From: Lampris incognitus
Taxonomy: Eukaryota; Chordata; Actinopteri; Lampriformes; Lampridae
DNA length: 64,000 nt
Direction of reading: 5' to 3'
NCBI RefSeq assembly: GCF_029633865.1
Contig: NC_079222.1
Span: 35,533,987 to 35,597,986, forward strand
Positions 9,907 to 20,261 of this stretch are shown in pieces. The notes below the pieces were generated by a model. The model was not told the DNA's origin. It saw only the letters and a program-made list of their open reading frames with translations, and did no database searches. The position numbers and the translations under genes are program-made. Numbering within the stretch: position 1 is the stretch's first letter; each line of letters begins with the position of its first letter.

Positions 9907-12900
9907 TTAGTGGCTGGGCTTGGACTTGTCAAAGAGAACCTGCAGTTGGTCCTGAGTGGTGGCCTCCTTCTGCTGCATGAGGTCAGCGTGGCCTTTGGTA
10001 ACCCCCCACCCATCAGGGGTGGCCATGGAAGGACAAAACGGACGACCGGATGCTGGCTTCAGATTCTCCCAGTAGTCACGACGAGCCCTGTAGTGAGACG
10101 CAACATTGAGAGATTGATTTAGTGCCTCGCAAACGGCAGAAGGACTACACTTCACACAGCGCTCGTCCAGCTGCCACGGGCACTCAAAGCCACTTACACT
10201 ACCTCACATCTACCCATGCGTGGGCACGATCACCAACCCCAGTTTCACCAGGAGGAGCCAAAGATCGAACCAGCAACCTTCCAGTCACCGGACGACCTGC
10301 TCAGCCTCCTGAGCTCCTGCTGCCCTACAGTAAGGGGACGGCTGCAACAACAACAACAAGAAGAAAGGAACAGGAAACAGCTGAGTACGTTTGGTACCTG
10401 GCTCTGACCCATGGCTTTGTGTGCATGACCAGGCCACCGCCCCAGTTGCCATGTTTCTCCGAGCCAGCGGGTAAAGAGCCCTTCTCGGGGGCTAGCTCCT
10501 CAGCCACAGCACGGATGTGATAAGGCTCGAACCCACAGCAGCCTCCGATATAACGAATGCCGGCACTGTAAGCTTCCCGGGCATACTTATGCATGTCCCA
10601 TCTGGTCAAAATCCTGGGCTCCAGAGCTGTTTGAGAGGACACAAGCAACAGTCAGACGGCCTATTTTCAAATGCATTGAGACATTTCTGGCATTCTTTCT
10701 TTTATTTACGGATCTTTCGCCCCTTTTCTCCCCAATTGTACTTGGCCAACTACCCCGCTCTTCCGAGCCGTCCCGGTTGCTGCTCCACCCCCCTCTGCTG
10801 ATCCGGGGAGGGCTGCGGACTACCACATGCCTCCTCATGTGGAGTCGCCAGCCACTTCTTTGCACCGGACAGTGAGGCGTTTCACCAGGGGGACGTAGCG
10901 CGTGGGAGGATCACGCTGTTCCCCCCGGTTCCCCCTCCTCCCCCAACAGGTGCCCCGACCGACCAGAAGAGGCGTTAGTGCGGCGACCAGGACTCATACC
11001 CACATCCGGCTTCCCACCCGCAGACACGGCCAATTGTGTCTGTTGGGACGCCCGACCAAGCCGGGGGTAACACGGGGATTCGAACCGGAGATCCCCGTGT
11101 TAGTGGGCAACGGACTAGACCGCCACGCCACCCGGATGCCCCCCCCCCATTTCTGGCATTCTTGATTGGGGAGCTGAATGTGAGAGACACATGGGAATAT
11201 TGAGCGTGAATACATACAGAAAGGGAACTCTGGCAGATCAATAAAACCCTGGCAGTTGCAGTCAGGGGTATGGTAGGCCAGAGGCTGGACCATATAGTGG
11301 GCTTTCAGTCCAGCCTTCTCGACTCCTTCCTTCATCATCTTCACAGTCTTCACACAGGTCATGGGATCAAAGTGGCAGTTCACACCCACAATCTGAGCTC
11401 CTGTAAAGACCCAGTAATATGCAGTCTTGATCGGTGTTATGATTTGTTGGTTCCCGGATAAGGTTTGACAGTTATGACAAAATGAATCAGCAAAACTTCA
11501 ACATAGTACTGTGAATGTACATTTGATGGGTGGAAATATAAGAACCGAGGGCTTTTATCTCGTCAAGGAAATTTGAAAATAGAAACTAGGACTCACTGAG
11601 GTTAACTGATGGTAAATATCAGATATAATACACACAATAAGAACTTTAGGGATGTAAGATTTCTCATACCAGCTTTGACGAGTCTGACAGCACAGTCTCC
11701 AGGGCTGACTCCGTTTAGGTCTCCCTCAGGTCCAATACACAAAGTGGCAGCCACCGGCTTCCCAGCTGTCTTCAGAACCTGAACAGCCCACTCTGCTTCC
11801 TCCACATGCTCAAAGTACTACAAACAAGCACAATCACTTGATCAACTACAGCCAAATTAGACAGATTTCTGCACACCTAAATGATCACATCACAAAACTG
11901 CGTAAGGTGCGCAGTGCCAAATACGTATATATCCAAGTACTTTTGTCCAAATATTCTACAAACATGCAATAAAAAGTGTGAGAGTTACTGCCCCCGTCGA
12001 TCAAAGAGACGATCTTATCAACCCCCCCCCCCCACCCCTTGTCTGTGTGCATGTGCGTTGTACCTCTGCGATCAAGAAGTCCACATTCTTCTGGACGAAC
12101 ACATCGATCTGCTTCTTGAAGATGGCCTTCACATCATCCTCGCTCTTGCAGCTGAGGTAAGATGGGGTCTGGGAGAGCCCTCCTGCTACCATAGCGTCCC
12201 CCTCATTGGCCACCTCCCGGGCCAGGTCGCAAGCAGCCTCGTTAATTTGTTGTCCCTAGGGTTCAAATGAGTCCCTTTTTAACAAAACGAACTCGGGCTA
12301 CTCAGGTTTAACCTCTTAGTCAACAGAGGGCACGAGCGAGGTTTTTCTCCCCCAAATTATAGCCCAGGTATTCCTCCACTGTAAATTCTAAAAGTGAAGT
12401 TTACTTGCAAAAAAAAAATGAGGAAACCCATTACCTTGGGAGAAATAAGTAAATGAATTGAATTGTGTCAACTTATGTGAAAGGATTTTATGCGAAGTTA
12501 ACTTGTTAGAATCTACAGTGTACACAACAAATCCTTCAATCCTTTATTGTTTTGGAGACTATAGGTCGAAATTTATAACCTAGACTGGAGTGCATCTGCT
12601 TTTTTTTTATTTTTTTCATAACAAATATTTGCACACGTGTTCTAGTTGCTTTTCCTTCCCCGCGACGAGACAATATGAGCACGAACGCCAGCTGTTGGTG
12701 CAGATCACACGACTCACAGTGAAGTGCTGAGTGTTGCCTCTGTTCTCCAGCTTATCGTCGCTTGCGTAGAAAGTAAACGTCTGCATGACATTTGCTCCGG
12801 CGCGGAGGAATTCCCGATGCAGCTGCCGCACTGAAACGACATCCCCCCTTCCTACATTAGCCCACATCTACCACCAACCAAGCCGCCTCAACCGGATTTC

Positions 12901-13392
12901 CAGGTTTGCATGACGCTTTGAATCTGCTCGTTATACAGCATCTCAGTTTAGGATGGGGAGGAGGGGGAGTTTGTACCTGCTTCAGGGTGCTCGGCTGCCG
13001 CCTCGGGAGTCCACGGTCCAGCCTTCACATAGCCCCTCTTCTCCAGGGCGAAGACGAACCCTCCGTCCCCGATAACGATCTCGCCTGCGTCCAGGCGCTC
13101 CAAGACGTTCTGCACGAAAACAGTGGCGTTAAAGGAGCGCAGCGGAAGTGTAAAGGTGCTGCAAAAGGACGTTGCTCAGGAACGTACGAAGGCGGTGACA
13201 TGCATTGTCATAACTTTCATTAAAGTGCACGGAAGGTGCATGCAACCTGCAAGGACCCAGCATTCAGTCATGCGACACTGCATACCAAAGTTTAGATCGC
13301 CTTGATTCTGTGCCCCGTCTCCCCATATTCATATCAAAATAGGTGCTATATTTAGCAAATTTCCTCACCCTCTTAGCTCCAGCTGGTGCCAT
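9907..13392 (-). CDS. BHMT: Betaine-homocysteine S-methyltransferase, 8 coding exons, complete
   Basis: BHMT transfers a methyl group from betaine to homocysteine, giving dimethylglycine and methionine, in the cytosol of liver and kidney. Exons on the minus strand: 13369-13392, 12977-13109, 12718-12830, 12064-12255, 11670-11817, 11218-11400, 10398-10626, 9907-10087. All introns are GT-AG and in phase, giving 1,203 nt and 400 residues, the usual family length. The start ATG sits in a good ACCATGG context. Visible motifs: [13 protein letters not shown] (barrel start), [38 protein letters not shown] and [13 protein letters not shown], which supply the three zinc-binding cysteines that activate homocysteine. 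The exon 3/4 junction reads [14 protein letters not shown], the shorter fish form. Intron 6 carries a SINE. No inactivating change is seen. Human BHMT2 has no separate counterpart here. Confidence 0.97.
10698..11148 (-). mobile_element. tRNA-derived SINE, family A, full length
   Basis: A 451-bp SINE inside BHMT intron 6. Its tRNA-like head is at the right (B box GGATTCGAACCGG on the minus strand) and its AT-rich tail at the left. The insertion is flanked by a perfect 15-bp target-site duplication, ATTTCTGGCATTCTT, at 10683-10697 and 11149-11163. This copy best fixes the ends of the family. Confidence 0.92.
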
Positions 13393-13469
13393 GGTTTTTG
13401 CAGAAATTAGGGCGCACTCCTCAACTTTCTTCTGGATTCGGAGAGGATTAGGTGTGGGGATCCAAGCAG

Positions 13470-13476
13470 TTTTATA
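13470..13476 (-). promoter_or_regulatory. TATA box of BHMT
   Basis: The minus strand reads TATAAAA here, about 80 bp upstream of the BHMT ATG. With the usual 25-30 bp spacing, transcription would start near 13440-13445, leaving a 5' UTR of about 50 nt. This is inferred from position and sequence alone. Confidence 0.6.
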
Positions 13477-13544
13477 GCCCAACAAAGAGGGGGGTGTGGT
13501 GTATCCGGTGTCACGATAAGAACATGCCCCCCCCCCAACCCACA

Positions 13545-13597
13545 CACAAACACACAAACACGCGCGCGCGTGTGTGTGCGCGCGCACACACACACAT
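13545..13597. repeat. Alternating purine-pyrimidine tract (CA/CG/TG), Z-DNA prone
   Basis: An alternating run of CA, CG, TG and CG dinucleotides just upstream of the BHMT TATA box. The central GCGCGCGTGTGTGTGCGCGC is strictly alternating and nearly self-complementary. Confidence 0.9.
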
Positions 13598-13905
13598 CAA
13601 TTTCTTCACTCGTCTCTAAAAGCACTGCAGTGACATCTCAAGAAACGGGTAATAAGATAACGGGGCAGTCAGTGCAATGGAAACTTTTGAGACACCGTTG
13701 CTGATGTTTTTCACCTCTTTCACTTTGTTAACTTAGATTGGATGAAGGGACGTCTGTACAAAAGGACTACTTTTAGAATAGAACGCCGTCAGCTAATTGA
13801 GCTGAACAAGTCTTAAGGCTGTTCAAACTGGTTTGTCAATTATAAGTTTTGTCTTCGTTCTTCGGAGTACAGTCTTTCACGAGCACGGCCAGAATTTCAC
13901 TCCTA

Positions 13906-15089
13906 CCTAAAACGACCACGGCCGGTCACATTGACGGCCGGTTTTTAAACTCTATATTCTCTCAATAGAAATGCCCGACTGAGATAATAACGCATTGCAT
14001 GTGTTAGTGTTTCTATTAGGAAACGACTGACACCAAAATTAACATTTTAGCAACTTTAATACTATTTTTAAACAATTTATACTGCAGAGAGACATGGTCC
14101 GACTTGAATAGCGTAATTGAAAAAGTGAAAATATTACCCGAAAAACAAAACGGAAAACACATAGTGCTAATCTAACACACGTAACAAGGCCTATGCAACG
14201 TGAAATGTTTTTAAAAAAAATCAAATAAAATAAATATTGAAACAGTCCCAAACAACGACCGGAACCAATGACCGTGGGCGGACATTTTGACCGCCCACGG
14301 TTTTTAAACACTATATTCTGTCAGGATAAATACCCAGTTGAGCTATTAATGCATTGCATGTGTTAGTATGTCTGCTAAGAAACTAACTGACACCAAAATT
14401 AACATTTTAACAAGTTTAATACAGTAGCGAATTCGGGGGACAACGCAACCACAGGAACTGCCGCGGCCGGGAAGCGAACCCGTGTCGCCCGCACCGCAGG
14501 AGACATTGCTAACCGCTCGACTAAAGGGTCAGACCCGTCTGCCCGCGGCCAGCGTGTCTTCTTATCCATGCACATTACAATACTATTTTTCAAGCAATTT
14601 AAAATGGCCTGTAAATACTGCGACGCGTCGGTGGCAGTCATGGTGCGTCCGTAACGGCGTCTGTAACCAGACATGCTGGCAATAAAAAAATCAAGATATT
14701 GTGGTGACCCACATCCATATATCGAAAGACATTCACCTAAGAGGACGGTGTACCTTTAAGGGAAGAAGCGAGGGGTCAGATAATATACTTCCGCTTCCGG
14801 TTCACAGTTCAGTTCAGTGTCGTCAAATGTATGACATGCTAAATTGGAGCTAGTAAACTACCTCGACTACGTCTACTCTCACGTCTCCTGTCTCGTTGTT
14901 TTCTAACTCCACAATACCAAGTGTAGACTATTACTCTGCGCTGGAGGGCGCTAGTGTGTTTCTAGGACAGAGCGATGAAGTTCGCGGAGGAAATGACGCC
15001 ACCAACACACGTCATATGACAGGACGTGACATGACGCGCACGAGCGGCCATTACGAGCGGCCATTTTGACCGGTCATGGTGGTTTTAGG
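13906..15089. mobile_element. Terminal-inverted-repeat element with internal 361-bp duplication
   Basis: The ends match as inverted repeats: CCTAAAACGACCACGGCCGG at the left against CCTAAAACCACCATGACCGG read from the right. Inside, about 130 bp (through GCATTGCATGTGTTAGT and GACACCAAAATTAACATTTT) is repeated 361 bp further on. No transposase was recognised, and the superfamily is unassigned because no clear target duplication is visible. Confidence 0.6.
14424..14582 (-). mobile_element. SINE family B copy nested in the TIR element
   Basis: Same tRNA-like boxes as the copy at 2.33 kb. The 361-bp duplicate of the host element gives the uninterrupted target, so the ends can be read: host AATAC precedes the insertion and AATAC follows it, a 5-bp duplication. 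This defines the family as running from AGTAGCGAATTC to CATTACA on the plus strand. Confidence 0.75.
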
Positions 15090-15599
15090 CAGCTCTTATC
15101 GTAACTTTTTTTTGTGTGTGCAATTGATCTAAAACGCGTTTTAAATGCAAATATACGCAATTTTGGGAGAATTCATGGAGCGGCAGGTCTGTATCTTTCT
15201 ATCTTTTTTTGCCGAAAGTTATCAAACTTTGAAAATCCGTCATTCTAGTGTCAGTCGTTCAATTAGGCTTGTAAATAGATATGTAGAGCGGAATCGCCAA
15301 TGGACAAATTGCCCTAAGTAAAATTAATTCTTTGCAAAAATGTTACCATCCTGAAGTATAACAGGTTTTAAATTTTTTTTTTCCTGGTGGTGGTTTGGCA
15401 AATCTGATGGACTGCAGAAATGAGTTGTTTATATGAGAAGTAGTTCTGTGGCTGGGAGTATCATTTCAGACTTTAAAAAAAAGAAGTCCCTATTCCAGAA
15501 AAACAACTGAATGAGAGCTCAGTTCTACCAGCTGTGGGAGACATGCACATCAGTACCTATTCACGTTGCTTGTGATTTGACAATGTTATTTGATTTGAT
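15090..15599. other. No gene recognised
   Basis: AT-rich noncoding sequence with T and A runs. No feature was identified. Confidence 0.4.
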
Positions 15600-16376
15600 T
15601 CATTTTTTTATTTAGGACATGAAAAAAATAAAACAACAACAAAAAATAGATAAAAACAAAATAATAATAATATGAAATGAACTATAAACATATGTAACAA
15701 ACTTAATAAACAAATTCTCATAAAAAACACAAATTAAATAGTACATGTCCAAAGCGGGGTATGAAGAAGTATTCACATTTATTCCTACCCCTTCTCCACC
15801 ACTTATCAATTAACTCATTATCTTTGTCGTGCATACAATTTATAAACAATTATCCCAATTCTATGTATAACCCAAATATCACCCAGTGTCAATAATATAA
15901 AACTTAAACAGTTATCACAACCCTTCCTCATCCCTATACCTCTTAAAAGTATTTTTTCATTCACCTTTTTGAAATGAATAATATTTGTACCTGTTAATGT
16001 CTAACCACCTTTTTATTTTCTCATTTCTGTTATGATTCCCCCCGAAAACTGCCGTAAATTCTCCCCAGAACATAAAATATTGGTGTCTTCCTCAAAAAGA
16101 ACAAATTTCAATATTTTGTATACTCTGTATATGCCATTCATGTACAGATAAACGATTTCGAACCTAATACTGACCCCTGAGGGACTCCATAATTAATATC
16201 CATGATTTATGCTTACCTATCTTCACAAATTGTTGCCTGTTTCTTAAAAAGCTTCTCAACCAATTCAGCACAACTCCTCTGATACCATACCTTTCCAATT
16301 TATCAAGTGATTTAATGTGGTCAATGGTATCAAAAACGTTTTATGTGATCAATGGTATCAAAAACGTTTTTTTTAG
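15600..16376 (-). mobile_element. LINE fragment, Rex1/L2-like reverse transcriptase and 3' end
   Basis: Read on the minus strand, 16376 to about 16140 gives FDTIDHIKSLDKLERYGIRG and then GVPQGSVLG, the two conserved RT blocks flanking the palm domain. Further on, EEDTNIFCSGENL corresponds to the catalytic FADDTN box, degraded. AT-rich 3' sequence follows to about 15600. Several frame interruptions are apparent, so this is a dead copy. The motifs differ from those of the LINEs at 1.2 and 61.4 kb. Confidence 0.7.
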
Positions 16377-17349
16377 CTCTATAAATAATATCAGCATTCA
16401 TCAGTATTTATAAAACAACCCTGAATGACCTCAAGACAAAAAAAAAAACAAATACAGGACTGTAATCTCCCAGATTCCCACATCAGATTCCAGACTTTTG
16501 GGGCAGCTATAATGTGCACGTGACGACTCCTGCCTGTCCTTCCTGAATTGTGATCCCTCTTTTGTCTCCCTCTGTTTGTTGCATGTTTCAGTCAAGGTGC
16601 AGCATGTCGTGAACTCCGCCTGCTGCTCCACCTTTCGTTTTGTTGCGTAAACCTGCTTCTGATCATCACTATCATTACCTGTCTATTCAACCCCAGGCCT
16701 TGCAGTGTGTGTTTATCATATCTTCTCAGTGTGTTACCCAGTGTATTGCCCAGTGTGTTACCCAGTGTATTCGGTTCTGTACTCTGATAACGATCTCGAC
16801 TTGTGTCTGAAATGCTATGTATTTTAATTCTTTGGTCTGCATGACACAGTGAAAATTGTTCAAATGCGTGTGTTAATACAGAACACAGCTTTTACCTTGC
16901 CATTTTGCACCATGTACCTATAGAAAGGTATGTGTACTAGGTAGGCTGTGTCGTCAGTGATCCTTCTCGTGAAGGCAGCTCTGCTTTGGAGGTAGAACTA
17001 TTATGGCTGTTCACTTGAAATGAAAGCAAAGAATAAAGATGAGTGGCCAGTATGCCCAAGGCTTAGTTTGTTCTTCCACCTTATAAAGTGATTTACTAGC
17101 TAGCATGACACCGCGGCTAGACGCCAATAACGTGGCTTAATAGTGGCTCATCTGTGCTTACTATATTTAACTTAATTTAAGGACAGAATAGTTGGCAAAC
17201 AAGATCTAAAAGTCCAATTCCTTATTCCATAGACAAAAACACTAAAGGGATGTTGAAGTCCTCAGAAGTGAACCAGCTGATCTCATCACTTAAAAGGTTT
17301 ACAGAACTCTTAAGTGCCATAACATTTTGATCCCTAGATATGGCATTCA
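16377..17349. other. No gene recognised
   Basis: Noncoding sequence with a short repeated motif (CAGTGTGTTACCCAGTGTAT) near 16735-16770. No exon or RNA gene was recognised. Confidence 0.4.
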
Positions 17350-18612
17350 TGTCAGAGGCCCGAAGAAGGTTGAATCAGTTCATCTGGATACAACGTTTAC
17401 TGACAGATACTAAGTGACCGCTTCAGTCTACAAGTCTCACAGTCGTGACGTTTGAACTCATGCAGACTTTTCAATGTCGTCATTGTTAGCTAGTTAACAG
17501 GCTAATACCAGAGGCAGCCACACCGTTTGGCAACAATGGAGGGGGGTGCTAGTGTTAGAGAAGCACTGTCTGGGACCCTTTTACCCACACATGTCACAAC
17601 AGTGGCTCTTCAACAACAACCCGAAGAGCAGCAAAGGCTGGAGGGACATGTTCTTGATGAAGAGGCGTACATAGACCTTAGAGAAGATTATTCAGAGGGA
17701 CTTCTTTCCAGATGTATCAAAATTGCAAGCACAGGACGTCCTGGTAGCGTAGCGGTCTACTCCGTTGCCTACCAATACGAGGATCGGCGGTTAGCTCCGG
17801 CTTGGTCGGGCGTCCCTACAGGGTGGGAAGCCGGATGTGTCCTGGTTGTTGCACTAGGGTCTCCTCTAGTCGGTCGGGACGCCTGTTGTGGGGGCGAGGG
17901 GGCTGGGGGGGGGGAAACTCCTCACTGTCAGGCGAAAAGAAGCGGCTGGCGACTCCACATATATCGGAGGAGATGTGGTAGTCTGCAGCCCTCCTCGGAT
18001 CAGCAGAGGGGGTGGCGCAGCGACCGGGACGGCTCGGAAGAGTCGGGGGAAAAAAAAGTGTAGCGCATTCAGGGGGCAGCCGGGACGCGAACCCGGATCG
18101 CTTGAACCACGGGTGACTGCGCTAACCAGTCGACTAAAGGGTCTGACCCATTAGCCAAGGGGCGTCCCAGTTCTGACACCAATGTAGCAAATTCGGGAGG
18201 CAACCGGGAATCCTCCGCAGCCGGGACACGAACCCGGTGCGACTGCGCTAACCAGTTAACTAAAGGGTCCATTAGCCAAGGGGTAGCGAGTCTATTCATC
18301 GTGGTCATTACAAATGCAAGCACAGAAAGATTGTGTTGACGCAAAGGACAGTTGTGACCTTGACAAGATGAGAGATTTCCACCTGATATGGCTTGTCTTT
18401 GACCACCACGACCATCTGCACCATATGTGAACCACCAGCTAGCTTTGAGACACCAGAGGGCCACTCAGGGTCTCCTACCTCCGGTCATGACAGACACAAC
18501 TGGCGCAAAAGAGACTAGACTGAAGAGGTCACTTATGTGAGTGACGAAACACATCTGTCAATAAACGTGGTGTCCGGATGAACTGATTCAACTTTCTTTG
18601 ATCCTCCTACCT
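17350..18612. mobile_element. TIR-flanked repeat of unclear family, interrupted by SINEs
   Basis: The left end (17360-17425) and right end (18515-18600) are inverted copies of each other: GTTGAATCAGTTCATCTGGA at the left against GTTGAATCAGTTCATCCGGA read from the right, then TTTACTGACAGAT/TTTATTGACAGAT. Between them an open frame from 17527 (MATMEGGASVREALSG...) is stopped shortly after the SINE insertion point. I do not recognise the protein. A near-palindromic mini-copy of the same ends lies at 20120-20200. Confidence 0.55.
17735..18313. mobile_element. Composite insertion: SINE A (+) followed by two family-B units (-)
   Basis: 17735-18058 is a family A SINE with a degraded B box and a missing internal block. 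18060-18313 holds two partial family B units on the minus strand. The whole is flanked by TTGCAAGCACAG (17723-17734) and ATGCAAGCACAG (18314-18325), which look like one target-site duplication around the composite. Confidence 0.7.
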
Positions 18613-19797
18613 GGACTACTGAGCATGCGTCAAGACATCTCGGAGGTCTCGTCCCATATCTGGGAGATTATGCTATGCACCTGACGCCACCTAGTGAAGC
18701 CCTAGCAGCCAGATGGTAACCACCGAGCAAAACTGGTACACATCTAGCAGCTACTTAGGGACTCCTGTCTTAATAATCACAAATAGACTAGCTGGGCTAG
18801 CCCTAGGGACTGACATCAAGCGCAGGAACAAATGAGTCATGAGACCCTAACCAGATACTATTGCAACAGTCCTTATAAATAAAAATATAACACAAATTAA
18901 AATAGAGCAACTCAAGGTATCAGGAAACAAGGCAGGACTATCAACCCACGTGTCCAAGGTAGGATGATGCGCGGGGGCTGTAATAAATGTCAGCCCTCTG
19001 AGATACACAACAGGAAGATGCAGGAATACAAAACATCACGTTTGTCAAGCGCAGGGATAAAAGTCCCAGACACTCGCTTCCTTTTAGCTTCAGAAGAAGA
19101 GAAAACTGTGCCTCGTGGCACGAACCCCGTGGCAGCACCAGTTCCTCTGCACGGTGCTGGATGAGTGGATCAATAAAGGAAAGGCAGCAAGAAGAGAAGA
19201 TTGCTAATATTCATAACATGAAGCGGTTTCCACCTCTTAGTAAGCAACGACAGCTAGGAGGGCTTCATTCTCGCGTTTGTAAAAGTTTGTCTTATTTGCT
19301 TACAGAAATTGTAATTGATATAACTTAAGACAATACACTTTTAACAATTCCTAAACTTTAACATGTTCAACTTTGTCCAACAGCTGTTGGGAAGTAGTCA
19401 ACTTTCTGAAAGAAAATCACATCTCTTTAAAGTTTATCCGCACAGCCCCAAACCACAGTGCAGCCCAAGAGGGCTTTATAATCACATTACCTTCCCCAAC
19501 AGAGAAGAAAATAATAAGCACAACGAACCCCCTTAGACCCTTGATTCGGATGAGGGGAAATCCGCAAGAATGGGGAAAAAAAGAAAAGAATTCCAGGTCC
19601 TTTGGCATTCCTTCATTTTCCAATTGGTTTGATTGCTATCAGATAATAGTTCCGCACTAATTTCTGGTTTTCTCTCTTTGATTTTCTGCTCATTGGGTGT
19701 CACGTGTTGTGAGCTCTGTGATCATCGTGTTTCATTTGATTTTACTTTTTCTTAACTTATTCTATTCATTCATTTATACACAGGATGGGATGTTAAA
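18613..19797. other. No gene recognised
   Basis: Noncoding, moderately AT-rich sequence. Short open frames at 18964 and 19373 resemble no known protein. Confidence 0.4.
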
Positions 19798-20045
19798 TCC
19801 ACCAGCAGTAGCTCAGGAGGTAGAGCTGGTCATCCGCTAACATGGAGGGTTGCTGGTTTGACTCTCGGCTCCTCCTTGCAGAAATGTTGAGGTGGCCCTG
19901 AGCAAGACACCTGCGTAACTCCTCGCTGCCCCCCAAGGACCTGGTTGCTAGTTTGCATGGTTGTATGAGTGTTTGTGGGTAAATATGTGAGGTGTCAGTT
20001 GCGAAGCACTTTGGACAGAAAAGGCGCTGAATACACGCAGGCTGT
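19798..20045 (+). mobile_element. tRNA-derived SINE of a third type
   Basis: The head AGCAGTAGCTCAGGAGGTAG resembles a tRNA A box and GGTTTGACTCTCGGC a B box. The body ends near AAAAGGCGCTGAATACA, a SINE 3' end type I know from fish. It is too degenerate to be a tRNA gene. Confidence 0.6.
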
Positions 20046-20119
20046 TTGTGTTGATAACTGGGGGGCAACACACCACACCAACCCGGGTCAAAGAACCAAG
20101 ACAGAAGAGTTCAAACAAC

Positions 20120-20205
20120 GTCACAGAAAGTTGACTCAGTTCAACTGGACACCGTGTTTACTGTCCAGATGAACTGATTCAACTTCCCGTGGTTTTCTTA
20201 CCCGG
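20120..20205. mobile_element. Near-palindromic deletion derivative of the 17.35-kb TIR element
   Basis: AGTTGACTCAGTTCAACTGG is followed within 60 bp by its inverted partner CCAGATGAACTGATTCAACT. These match the ends of the element at 17350-18612, so this is an end-to-end remnant with the interior lost. Confidence 0.5.
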
Positions 20206-20261
20206 ATTACTGAGCATGCGTAAAGATGCTCAAACAGCTCGTCCCTGCATTCACGGAGGGA

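Noticed and set aside
10698-11148. tRNA genes suggested by A and B box motifs here and in other SINE copies
   Set aside because: The boxes belong to SINE heads with long non-tRNA bodies and target duplications; no copy folds as an intact tRNA.
17527-18063. 178-codon frame as a host gene
   Set aside because: Its second half reads through a SINE A insertion, the first half lies between inverted repeat ends, and it resembles no known protein.
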